Source: Opitutaceae bacterium (GTDB lineage Bacteria > Verrucomicrobiota > Verrucomicrobiia > Opitutales > Opitutaceae). From it: DNA of 9,385 nucleotides. The translations under genes and the position numbers were made by a program. Of the stretch, positions 1-6,981 are shown in pieces; within the stretch, counting starts at the first letter, position 1, and every line of letters begins with the position of its first letter. The notes under the pieces are model-generated. The model was given only the letters and a program-made list of their open reading frames with translations, had not been told where the DNA came from and did no database searches. The DNA lies in the NCBI GenBank assembly GCA_025352845.1, contig JANXSC010000519.1, positions 1 to 9,385 on the forward strand. The letters are read 5' to 3'.

Positions 1-2
1 CC

Positions 3-821
3 AGCGCCGCAGCGACGCCCGATGTAGGGCGGGGTCTCCCGACCCCGCCGTCATCCGCCACACCTTCAACCACCGCTGCTGTTGTTGTCGATGCCACCCC
101 CAAGACCGGCGGCCGCGGCGATGGCCCGCTCCTCCCCGCCACGCCCATCGTCTGGGAACAGGGCAAGACCCGCGTCCTCCTCATCGGCGGCGGCAGCTCG
201 CACAAGTTCGCCGAATTCTTCGGCACCGCCGACACCGCCACACTCCGCGCCGCCGGCTACACAGTGAACTACACCGAGGACCGTGACCAGGCCGCCGCCG
301 AACTTGCCGAAGCCGATGTCGCCGTCATCAGCGTGAATCGGAAATTCTTCGACAGCCCCGCCTACCGTAAAGCGCTCTTCGCCTTCGCTGCTGCCGGCAA
401 GGGCATCGTCATGCTCCACCCCGGCACTTGGTATGGCTTCGCCGAGTGGCCCGAACTCAACGCCCAGATCGTCGGCGGCGGCGCGCGCGGCCACGACAAG
501 CTCGGCACCTACTCCGTCAACGCCCTCAAGCCCAACCACCCGATCCTGAAGGGCGTGCCCGCGACCTTTGAGGTCTTCGACGAACTCTACTACATCAACG
601 CCGAGTCTGAAAAAATCCCCGCCGACACCGCGCCCATCGACGTGCTCGCCGAAACCTCGCCCTCGACCAAATTCAAGAAACCGCACCCCGTGATCTGGAC
701 GACGAAGCACGAGCGCGCCCGCGTCGTCGGCTTCACCCTCGGCCACGACGAACGCGTCCACGATCACCCCGCGTTCAAGACCCTGCTCACGAACGCGGTG
801 AAATGGGCGAGCGGAAAGTAG
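3..821 (+). CDS. ThuA-domain protein (5' end cut by window edge)
   Basis: The reading frame is open from the first complete codon at position 3 to the TAG at 819-821, giving 272 residues. A start must lie upstream, because frame positions 3-263 contain no ATG, GTG, TTG or CTG codon, while the ThuA domain already begins near 165 (KTRVLLIGGGSSHKF). Family hallmarks follow in order: HPGTWYGFAEWPELN, VGGGARGHDK, PNHPILKGVP, DELYYIN, HPVIWTTKHERARVV, TLGHDERVHDHPAF and a C-terminal LLTNAVKWA. ThuA domains have a class-I glutamine-amidotransferase-like fold. They are linked to sugar (trehalose-type) utilisation in rhizobia, but the reaction of the PVC-group versions is not established. The roughly 50 residues before the domain are a Pro/Ala/Thr-rich linker that includes a translated palindromic repeat, so the domain may be the C-terminal part of a larger protein. 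The stop codon is supplied by another repeat. A start at GTG 264 would remove the first strand of the fold and is rejected. Confidence 0.88.
   Translation, partial: SAAATPDVGRGLPTPPSSATPSTTAAVVVDATPKTGGRGDGPLLPATPIVWEQGKTRVLLIGGGSSHKFAEFFGTADTATLRAAGYTVNYTEDRDQAAAELAEADVAVISVNRKFFDSPAYRKALFAFAAAGKGIVMLHPGTWYGFAEWPELNAQIVGGGARGHDKLGTYSVNALKPNHPILKGVPATFEVFDELYYINAESEKIPADTAPIDVLAETSPSTKFKKPHPVIWTTKHERARVVGFTLGHDERVHDHPAFKTLLTNAVKWASGK
24..49 (+). repeat. GTAG-type REP palindrome inside the ThuA coding frame
   Basis: The tetranucleotide GTAG (24-27) is followed by a perfect 9-bp inverted repeat, GGCGGGGTC (28-36) and GACCCCGCC (41-49), around a TCCC loop. It resembles the four other GTAG copies in this window. 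It is translated in frame as VGRGLPTPP within a low-complexity linker ahead of the ThuA domain. The GTAG head matches the conserved 5' tetranucleotide of REP elements handled by RAYT transposases. That link is inferred from family knowledge, as no RAYT is in the window. Confidence 0.75.
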
Positions 822-895
822 GGCGGGTCTCCGACCCGCCCCTCGATCACATCTCACGGTCGCACGCCCAAGGGCAGGTCAAAGACCTGCCCTAC
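818..895. repeat. REPIN-like pair of inverted GTAG palindromes
   Basis: Two hairpins face each other. The first arm starts with GTAG on the plus strand at 818-821 and has a 9-bp stem, GGGCGGGTC (821-829) and GACCCGCCC (833-841), with a TCC loop. The second is on the minus strand, with its GTAG complement CTAC at 892-895 and a 10-bp stem, AGGGCAGGTC (871-880) and GACCTGCCCT (884-893), with an AAA loop. A spacer of about 29 bases separates them, so the whole begins GTAGGGC and ends GCCCTAC. The arms differ at a G-C versus A-T pair at matching stem positions, a compensatory change. The element supplies the TAG stop of the ThuA gene and ends 12 bases before the next start codon. The stems have no T-rich tail, so an ordinary intrinsic terminator is unlikely. 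Confidence 0.85.
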
Positions 896-907
896 TTTCG
901 ATCCCCC

Positions 908-2197
908 ATGCCCACCATCGCCGTCCTCGGCACCTTCGACACCAAGGGCCCCGAGCACGCCTTCCTCGCCGACGCCATCCGCCGCGCCGGCCACGCCACG
1001 CTCCTGATCGATGTCGGCAGCCTCGACGCCCCGACCATCACGCCCGACATCACTCGCGCCGAAGTCCTCGCCGCACTCAGTCGTGGCACGGGCGTCCCGC
1101 CCGTGAGTTCGTCTCTTCTCACCTCCGACACCGCCGCGATCCTCGCGCGCAAGGATCGCGGCGAGTGCGTCACGCTCATGGGCCGTGCCGCCGCCGCGCT
1201 CGTCGCGTCGCTCCACGCCGCCGGCCGCATCCACGGCATCATCTCTCTCGGCGGCGGCGGCGGCACGGCCATCGCCACCGCCGCGATGCGCGCGCTACCC
1301 ATCGGATTTCCGAAGCTCATGGTCTCGACGCTCGCGAGCGGCCAGGTCGCGCCCTACGTCGGCACCACCGACATCACGATGATGCCCGCGATCGCCGATG
1401 TCTCGGGCCTCAACCGCGTCTCGCGCGCGATTTTCTCCAATGCCGCCGGCGCGATCTGCGGCATGGTCGCCGCGTTCACCGCGCATTCCCATTCTTCGCA
1501 TTCCTCCCATCCTTCGCCCGACAAACCGCTCATCGTCGCCAGCATGTTCGGCAACACCACCGCGTGCGTCACGGAGGCCAAGCGCCTCGTCGAAGCCGCC
1601 GGCTACGAGGTTCTCGTGTTTGCCGCCACCGGCAACGGCGGGCGCGCGATGGAGTCGCTCATCGCGAGTGGCATGGTGGCCGGCGTGCTCGACATCACGA
1701 CCACCGAGTGGGCCGACGAACTTGTCGGCGGCGTGCTCACCGCCGGCCCCGAGCGCCTCGACGCCACCGCTCGCGCCAAAATCCCCGCCATCGTCTGCCC
1801 CGGCTGCCTCGACATGGTGAACTTCGGCGAACGCGCCAGCGTCCCCGCCAAATTCGCCGGCCGCACTTTTTATCAGCACAACCCGCAGGTCACGCTCATG
1901 CGCACGACGCCCGCCGAGTGCGAGCAACTCGGCCGCATCCTCGCCGAAAAAATTAACCGCTACGCCGCCCCCGTCACCGTCCTCTATCCCCGCCGCGCCA
2001 TCAGCGTGATCAGCGCCGCCGGAAATCCTTTCCACTCGCCCGAAGCCGACGAAGCGCTCTTCACTTCGCTCCGCTCGCACCTGCGTCCCGACATCCCCTT
2101 CGTCGCGCACGACACCGAAATCAACGACCCCGCCTTCGCCCGCGCCTGCGCCGAGGCTTTGCTCAAATATCTTCCCGCTGCTGTCGCCGCCCGCTGA
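908..2197 (+). CDS. UPF0261 / Tm-1-like ATP-binding domain protein
   Basis: This is a 429-residue protein of the UPF0261 family, related to the N-terminal ATP-binding part of tomato Tm-1. The bacterial function is unknown. Visible family blocks are GTFDTKG (8-14), a glycine run ending in Thr (115-120), then STLASGQVAPYVGTTDITMM, ADVSGLNRVSRAIFSNAAGA, MFGNTTACV, VFAATGNGGRAME, DITTTEWADELVGG, CPGCLDMVNFG (297-307), FYQHNPQVTLMRT and a C-terminal NDPAFARACAEALLKYL. The N-terminal domain (about 1-190) and C-terminal domain (about 205-429) are joined by a His/Ser linker. The start at 908 is chosen because MPTIAVLGTFDTKG is the normal N terminus. The longer frame from 803 would translate the upstream repeat pair. 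There is no clear Shine-Dalgarno sequence. Residues 58-68 (SRGTGVPPVSS) are encoded by a palindromic repeat and look like an in-frame insertion. The gene lies 86 bases after the ThuA gene and may share its transcript. The Tm-1-type TIM-barrel partner often found beside this family is absent. Confidence 0.92.
   Translation: MPTIAVLGTFDTKGPEHAFLADAIRRAGHATLLIDVGSLDAPTITPDITRAEVLAALSRGTGVPPVSSSLLTSDTAAILARKDRGECVTLMGRAAAALVASLHAAGRIHGIISLGGGGGTAIATAAMRALPIGFPKLMVSTLASGQVAPYVGTTDITMMPAIADVSGLNRVSRAIFSNAAGAICGMVAAFTAHSHSSHSSHPSPDKPLIVASMFGNTTACVTEAKRLVEAAGYEVLVFAATGNGGRAMESLIASGMVAGVLDITTTEWADELVGGVLTAGPERLDATARAKIPAIVCPGCLDMVNFGERASVPAKFAGRTFYQHNPQVTLMRTTPAECEQLGRILAEKINRYAAPVTVLYPRRAISVISAAGNPFHSPEADEALFTSLRSHLRPDIPFVAHDTEINDPAFARACAEALLKYLPAAVAAR
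1083..1105 (+). repeat. GTGG-type REP palindrome inside the UPF0261 gene
   Basis: GTGG (1083-1086) is followed by a perfect 8-bp inverted repeat, CACGGGCG (1087-1094) and CGCCCGTG (1098-1105), around TCC. It differs in stem sequence from the GTAG copies and so belongs to a second subfamily. It is read in frame as RGTGVPPV, and its opposite strand would read HGRDARAT. It lies between the segment encoding the N-terminal Rossmann-like strands and a predicted helix (ILARKDRGECVTLMGRAAAAL), which suits a tolerated loop insertion. GTGG is the alternative 5' tetranucleotide known from RAYT-associated REPs. Confidence 0.72.
1484..1516 (+). repeat. short CAT-TCN-TCN tandem coding a His/Ser linker
   Basis: Eleven codons give HSHSSHSSHPS (residues 193-203 of the UPF0261 protein), an imperfect repeat of CAT followed by one or two TCN codons (period 6-9 bases). 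It sits exactly between the two domains, after the helix ending MVAAFTA and before PDKPLIVASMFG. Replication slippage in a tolerant linker is the simplest explanation. A metal-binding role for the four histidines cannot be excluded, but nothing else supports it. Confidence 0.6.
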
Positions 2198-2267
2198 TCG
2201 CTGCACATATTTCGCGTGGCCTCGCGCGCCCTTGATGGTTCTGGTGTAGACGCCCAAGCCGAGCGCA

Positions 2268-5200
2268 ATGTCACGCCCACCCGACCTTCCTTCCGATTCA
2301 CCCTCGTCTGACGCTTTGCTTTCGTCTGCCGTGCTGCGCGGCCCTGCGCGGCCCGATCTGCTGCGCGACGAAACGCTCCCCGCGCTCTTTGCCGCGACCG
2401 CCGCGCGCGTTCCCGAAAACGTCGCGCTGATCTGGGGCGGGCGCTCCCTCCGCTACCACGAGCTCGACGCGCTCAGCCGCACCATCGCGGCCTCGCTCGC
2501 CAAGCTCGGCGCCGCTCCCGGAAAAATCATCGGCCTCCTCCTGCCCCGCGGCGCCGATCTTTTGATCGCACAGCTCGGAATCGCGCGGAGCGGAGCGGCG
2601 TGGCTGCCATTCGATGCCGACACTCCCACCGATCGCGTGCGCACGTGCCTGCAGGCCGCCGGCGCGCACGCACTCGTCTCGTGCCGCGACTGCCTGCCGC
2701 GGTTCACCGATCTTCCCGTGCCAGTTTGGGTGGTGGAGGATTTGCTCGCGGAAACCGCGCCGTCGCCCGCGCCGCCCTCTCCCGCGACCACCGATCCTGC
2801 TTACGTCATCTACACCTCCGGTTCGACCGGCACGCCGAAGGGCATCGTGATTAGTCATAGGAGCATCTGCCATTTGCTTCGCGCCGAAAACGAATTTCTC
2901 GGCGTGCGCGAAGACGACCGCGTTTACCAGGGCTTCTCCGTCGCCTTCGACATGTCGTTCGAGGAGATTTGGATTTCCTACCTCGTTGGCGCCGCGCTGT
3001 GGATCGCGCCGCCGGAAATCGTCGGCGATCCGGACGCGCTGGCCACCGCGCTCCAGCGCGAGCGCATCACGATTCTCCACGCCGTGCCCACGCTGCTCGG
3101 CCTCGTCACCGCGCCGCTGCCGCACCTTCGCGTGATTAACCTCGGCGGCGAGGCGTGCCCCGATTCACTCGCGCAGCGCCTCGTAGGTAAAATTCCCGGC
3201 CAGAAAATCTTCAACACCTACGGGCCCACGGAAACCTCCGTCACCGCCAGCCTCGCCGAGCTGCGCCCCGGCGAACCCGTCACGATCGGCACGCCGCTGC
3301 CGAATTATGGGATGCTCGTCGTCGACGAAAACCGCCGGCCGCTCCCCGCCGGGAGCGTCGGGGAATTATGCATCTCCGGCCCCGGTCTCGCGACCGGCTA
3401 CCTCGCGCTGCCCGAGCTGACCGCGCGGCAATTCGTCCCGAACCCGCTCGCCGCGCATCCGGGCGAGGCGACGATGTATCTTACCGGCGACCTCGCGCGC
3501 ATCGAGCCGGGCGGTCCGGTGCATTGCCTCGGGCGCGCCGACGATCAGGTGAAGGTCCGCGGCTTCCGCGTCGAGCTCGGGGAAATCGCCGCCGCGCTCC
3601 TCGCGCAACCCGGAGTCGCCAGCGCTGCCGTCGTGCTGCGCCCACTCGGCGGCAGCGACGAACTCGTCGGCTTCGTCGTGCCCGCGGCCGGCGCAACGCC
3701 CGATTCCGCCGTGCTGCGCCACGCGCTCCTCGGCCGGCTGCCGCGCTACATGGTGCCGGCGCACCTCGAATTCGTCCCGAACTTGCCGCGGCTCACCTCG
3801 GGTAAAGCCGATCTTCGCGTCTTGCGCGCCCGGCCGCTCACGCCGGTCGCGCGCACGACCGAAGCCTCGTCCGCACCGCGCGACGCCGACGAAACGGCGC
3901 TGTTTTCCGCGCTGGAAAAAATTCTCCCCGGCCGCGCACCGCACGCCGACGCGGACTTCTTCGACGACCTCGGCGGCCACTCGCTGCTCGTCGCGCGGCT
4001 CGTCTCGTTGCTGCGGGAAGCTCCCGCCTACGCGTCGGTCGGTGTGCAGGACATTTATCGCGAGCGCCGACTCGGCGCGATTGCCGCCACGCTGGCGCGG
4101 CTCCGAAAAAACCACTCCGCCCGCGCCTCCGCGCCGGCGTCGACCCGCGCCACCGTGCCCGCCGCGCGGCGCTGGCTGTGCGGTTGTGCGCAGGCCGCCG
4201 TGCTGCCGTTTTTCATCACGCTCAACATCGCCGACTGGCTGGCGCCGTTTTTCGTCTATCATTTTTTCACCGGCGGTCCGGGCGACAGCGTGCCGCGCGC
4301 CATCAGCTATTCGCTCGCGACGTTCGCGCTCACGCGTCTGGCCAACGTCGTCATCGCCATCCTCGGCAAGCGACTCCTCGCGGGCCGCCTCACCGCCGGG
4401 CGCTATCCGTTGTGGGGCGTCACTTATTTCCGCTGGTGGCTCGCGTGCCGCTTCGCCGAATTGCCCGACGTCTATCTCCTGACCTCGACGCCGTGGATGG
4501 CGCTCTATCTGCGCGCGCTCGGCGCCCGCATCGGCCGCGACGTGCTCATCGACACCGTGACGATCGGCGCGCCCGAGCTGCTCACGATCGAGGACGGCGC
4601 GGGCATCGGGACGTTCGTGAACATCGAGAACGCACGCGTCGAAGCCGGCGAATTGATCGTCGGGCCGGTCGTGCTGCGCCACGAGGCGACGGTCGATTCC
4701 CATTCCGTGTTGGAAAACGACACCGAGCTCGGCGCGCACGCCACGCTCTGCGGCCAGTCGGCTCTCGGCACCGGCGGAAAAATCCCCGCCGGCGAAGTCT
4801 GGGACGGCGCGCCCGCGCGCAAAACCGGCCGCACCGCCTCGCCGCTCCCGCCGCGCCCGCGGATCGGCTTCGCGCAGCGCTGGGCGCTCGCGGCCATGTT
4901 TGCGCTCACGGCCATCGTCGTGTCGGTGCTGTTTTTCCTCCCGACGTTTCCCACGTTTCTGCTGATCGACTGGATTGATGCGCACACGTGGGATGTGTTC
5001 GATTCCGAGACGGGGCCGCTCGCGACGTTCGGCTACATCTTCCTGCTGGCGGTGCCGGCGGCGGCCTTGTTCGTGCTTGTCACCATGTTTGTGACGGCGG
5101 GACTGCGGCGACTGATGCCGCACCAGCGCGCGGGAATTTTCGCCGTCAACAGCGTGGCTTTCTGGCGGAAAAAATTCATGGGCCAGATTCTCGACGGCAG

Positions 5201-6308
5201 CCTGCACGAACTCCACGGCCTCTACGCCTCGGTGTTCGCGCCGATGTGGCTGCGTTTCCTCGGCGTGAAAGTCGGCCGCGATTCGGAAATCTCCACCGCC
5301 GAGGGCATCGTGCCCGAACTGCTCACCCTCGGCGACGACTGCTTCATCGCGGACGGCGCAATGCTCGGCGACGAAGAGCAGCGCAGCGGCTGGATGATCT
5401 TGCAGCCGACCGTCATCGGCCATCGCTCGTTTGTCGGCAACGGTGCCTTCGTGCCCGACGGTGCCGCGATTCCCGACGACGTGCTCATCGGCGTGCAAAC
5501 GCGCACGCCCGCCAACGACCAGCTTCGCTCCGGCCAGACGTGGATGGGCTCGCCGCCGATTTTGCTGCCGGCCCGCGAACAGCTCACCGGCTTCCCCGCG
5601 TCTCTCACATTTCGCCCTTCGCCGCTTCGCCGGCTCGGGCGCGCGCTCGTCGAGGCGGCGCGCATCGTCGTCCCGCTCGCGCTCGCCATCGCCTCCGGCT
5701 ACACGATCGTCGGTCTCGTCCTGCCACTCGCCGAGCGTCACGGCTGGGGCCTGCGCGTCGTCGTCGCGCTCGCGGTCGCCGGCTGCCTCTACGGGCTGCT
5801 GTCGTTCCTGTTCGTCGTCGCCGCGAAGTGGATTTTGGTGGGCCGCTATCGGCCGCGTGCCGCGCCAATGTGGACGCCGTTCGTGTGGCTGAGCGAGGGC
5901 GTCACGAATCTCTACGAGTCGCTCGCCGTCCCGAATTTTCTCAACGGCCTGCGCGGCACGCCGATGCTCCCGTTTGCGCTGCGCCTGCTCGGCGCGCGCA
6001 TCGGCCGCGGTGTGTTTCTCAACACCACCGATCTCACCGAATTCGACTGCGTGCGCATCGGCGCCGAATCCGAACTCAACGCCTTCTGCGGCCCGCAAAC
6101 GCACCTCTTCGAGGACCGCGTGATGAAAATCGGCGTCGTCGACATCGGCGCGCAAGTCACCGTCGGCGCGCGCACCACGATCCTCTACGACACCGCCGTC
6201 GGCGACCGCGTGCGTCTCGGTCCGCTCACGCTCGTCGCGAAAGGCGAACGTCTCCCCGCCGCGACCAGCTGGACCGGCTCGCCCGCCTCGCCCGCCATCG
6301 AGCCATGA
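2268..6308 (+). CDS. Pls/PosA-type NRPS-like synthetase, candidate homopoly(amino acid) synthetase
   Basis: This 1346-residue membrane enzyme has an A-T-(TM2-C1)-(TM2-C2)-(TM2-C3) layout, as in Streptomyces epsilon-poly-L-lysine synthetase (about 1320 residues). The adenylation domain (about 25-530) has A3 YTSGSTGTPKG (182-192), the FDMSFEE block (D228), A5 NTYGPTE (316-322), A7 YLTGD (404-408), A8 GRADDQVKVRGFRVELGEI (422-440) and the A10 lysine K513. The carrier domain has FFDDLGGHSLL with the phosphopantetheine serine S572. Predicted helices lie near 645-668, 678-702, 872-895, 919-946, 1130-1155 and 1163-1190. Between and after them are three hexapeptide-repeat (left-handed beta-helix-like) domains, near 745-855, 995-1100 and 1238-1346. 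The third carries TEFDCVRIG, CGPQTHLFEDRVMKIG and a GSPASP end. In this family the A and T domains load one amino acid and the C-terminal part condenses it repeatedly at the membrane. The substrate is not known. An in-frame TAG at 2247-2249 fixes ATG 2268 as the first possible start. The gene overlaps the PPTase gene by ATGA. Confidence 0.93.
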   Translation: MSRPPDLPSDSPSSDALLSSAVLRGPARPDLLRDETLPALFAATAARVPENVALIWGGRSLRYHELDALSRTIAASLAKLGAAPGKIIGLLLPRGADLLIAQLGIARSGAAWLPFDADTPTDRVRTCLQAAGAHALVSCRDCLPRFTDLPVPVWVVEDLLAETAPSPAPPSPATTDPAYVIYTSGSTGTPKGIVISHRSICHLLRAENEFLGVREDDRVYQGFSVAFDMSFEEIWISYLVGAALWIAPPEIVGDPDALATALQRERITILHAVPTLLGLVTAPLPHLRVINLGGEACPDSLAQRLVGKIPGQKIFNTYGPTETSVTASLAELRPGEPVTIGTPLPNYGMLVVDENRRPLPAGSVGELCISGPGLATGYLALPELTARQFVPNPLAAHPGEATMYLTGDLARIEPGGPVHCLGRADDQVKVRGFRVELGEIAAALLAQPGVASAAVVLRPLGGSDELVGFVVPAAGATPDSAVLRHALLGRLPRYMVPAHLEFVPNLPRLTSGKADLRVLRARPLTPVARTTEASSAPRDADETALFSALEKILPGRAPHADADFFDDLGGHSLLVARLVSLLREAPAYASVGVQDIYRERRLGAIAATLARLRKNHSARASAPASTRATVPAARRWLCGCAQAAVLPFFITLNIADWLAPFFVYHFFTGGPGDSVPRAISYSLATFALTRLANVVIAILGKRLLAGRLTAGRYPLWGVTYFRWWLACRFAELPDVYLLTSTPWMALYLRALGARIGRDVLIDTVTIGAPELLTIEDGAGIGTFVNIENARVEAGELIVGPVVLRHEATVDSHSVLENDTELGAHATLCGQSALGTGGKIPAGEVWDGAPARKTGRTASPLPPRPRIGFAQRWALAAMFALTAIVVSVLFFLPTFPTFLLIDWIDAHTWDVFDSETGPLATFGYIFLLAVPAAALFVLVTMFVTAGLRRLMPHQRAGIFAVNSVAFWRKKFMGQILDGSLHELHGLYASVFAPMWLRFLGVKVGRDSEISTAEGIVPELLTLGDDCFIADGAMLGDEEQRSGWMILQPTVIGHRSFVGNGAFVPDGAAIPDDVLIGVQTRTPANDQLRSGQTWMGSPPILLPAREQLTGFPASLTFRPSPLRRLGRALVEAARIVVPLALAIASGYTIVGLVLPLAERHGWGLRVVVALAVAGCLYGLLSFLFVVAAKWILVGRYRPRAAPMWTPFVWLSEGVTNLYESLAVPNFLNGLRGTPMLPFALRLLGARIGRGVFLNTTDLTEFDCVRIGAESELNAFCGPQTHLFEDRVMKIGVVDIGAQVTVGARTTILYDTAVGDRVRLGPLTLVAKGERLPAATSWTGSPASPAIEP

Positions 6309-6880
6309 GCGCCGTCGCCGAAATTTCCGTCTTCACCTGGCCGCAATATCCCCCACTTCCACCCGTCGGCGAGGCCGTGCTCGTGTGTGTTCCGATTCAT
6401 TCCACGCGCGCCACCGCCCGGCTCCAAATCCGCACCGCCACGCGAGAAATTCTCGCCGCGTGGAGCGGCGTTCCGCCCGCGCGCGTGCGACCGCAAGAAA
6501 CATCCTGCGGTCCGCTTTTTCCCGACCTGATCGACGGCACGGCCGTCGCCGTGAGTTTTTCCTACGCGGAAGACACCGCGTGGATCGGCCTCGTGCGCGG
6601 CGGCGCAATCGGCGTCGACGCCCTGCGCGTCCGTGCTTTTGCCGAAATGGATTCCGTCGCAAAACTCTACCTTGACCCGCAGCGCCATCGCGAAATCCAA
6701 ACTTCCGCCTCACCCGCACTCGCGTTCACCCTCGCGTGGACAGAGTTTGAGGCCCGGCTGAAATGCCTGCGACGCGGACTCTCCGAGTGGGCCTCCGGCC
6801 GGCACCCACTCAGCTCCCCGTCTGCTTGCACACGAGTCCGCCGGATCAACGACTTCATCGTGAGTGTGGTTACCGCATAG
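6305..6880 (+). CDS. Sfp-like 4'-phosphopantetheinyl transferase
   Basis: This is a 191-residue protein of the phosphopantetheinyl transferase superfamily. Such enzymes move phosphopantetheine from coenzyme A to the carrier-domain serine, here most plausibly S572 of the overlapping synthetase. Visible motifs are the beta-strand block AVSFSYAEDTAWIGL (82-96), at the place of the usual NLSHS motif, IGVD (102-105) with the Mg-binding D105, and WTEFEARLK (145-153) with E149 and K153. The usual motif is WxxKExxxK, so the lysine before the glutamate is Phe148 here. The protein is shorter than Sfp (about 224 residues), mainly at the N-terminal half, where the first 60 residues show little family signal. 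The start at 6305 overlaps the previous stop (ATGA), which implies translational coupling. The same frame is open far upstream inside the synthetase gene, but that part is an off-frame shadow. Assignment to the superfamily is fairly firm. Activity and partner are inferred from context. Confidence 0.82.
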   Translation: MSAVAEISVFTWPQYPPLPPVGEAVLVCVPIHSTRATARLQIRTATREILAAWSGVPPARVRPQETSCGPLFPDLIDGTAVAVSFSYAEDTAWIGLVRGGAIGVDALRVRAFAEMDSVAKLYLDPQRHREIQTSASPALAFTLAWTEFEARLKCLRRGLSEWASGRHPLSSPSACTRVRRINDFIVSVVTA

Positions 6881-6981
6881 CGTCGTTTCCTCTACCAGGA
6901 CCCCACCGTCGCCGCGAACCAATCATACGATTCCGCACGAACCTGCCCGCGCCCAACCACCGCGCCCACGCCGCAGTCCCA
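6881..6981. other. convergent intergenic gap, no terminator seen
   Basis: This 101-base gap separates the rightward PPTase gene from the leftward DUF1501 gene. A bidirectional terminator would be expected, but no G+C-rich stem followed by a T run is visible on either strand. The only inverted repeat noticed is a weak 4-bp AATC/GATT pair near 6921-6932. Unlike the other two larger gaps it holds no GTAG repeat. Confidence 0.5.

Noticed and set aside
82..267. Small plus-strand frame at the left edge
   Set aside because: It is Ala/Ser/Pro-rich and off-frame over the ThuA gene, with no supporting motif.
818..895. Intrinsic terminator after the ThuA gene
   Set aside because: The hairpins are strong but no T run follows either stem, and the same hairpins also occur inside coding sequence.
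803..907. Upstream start for the UPF0261 gene
   Set aside because: It would overlap the ThuA gene and translate the whole repeat pair. The conserved N terminus begins at ATG 908.
2232..2249. Promoter before the synthetase gene
   Set aside because: TTGATG resembles a -35 box, but no -10-like hexamer lies at a proper distance. The 70-base gap shows no convincing promoter.
3366..6155. 929-residue open frame on the minus strand
   Set aside because: It lies wholly opposite the synthetase gene, is dominated by Arg, Glu, Ala and Gly, and shows no domain. It is a shadow of G+C-rich codon use.
4988..6304. Long frame continuous with the PPTase
   Set aside because: Upstream of 6305 it is the +2 frame of the synthetase gene, an Arg-rich shadow. 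PPTase similarity begins only after the ATG at 6305.
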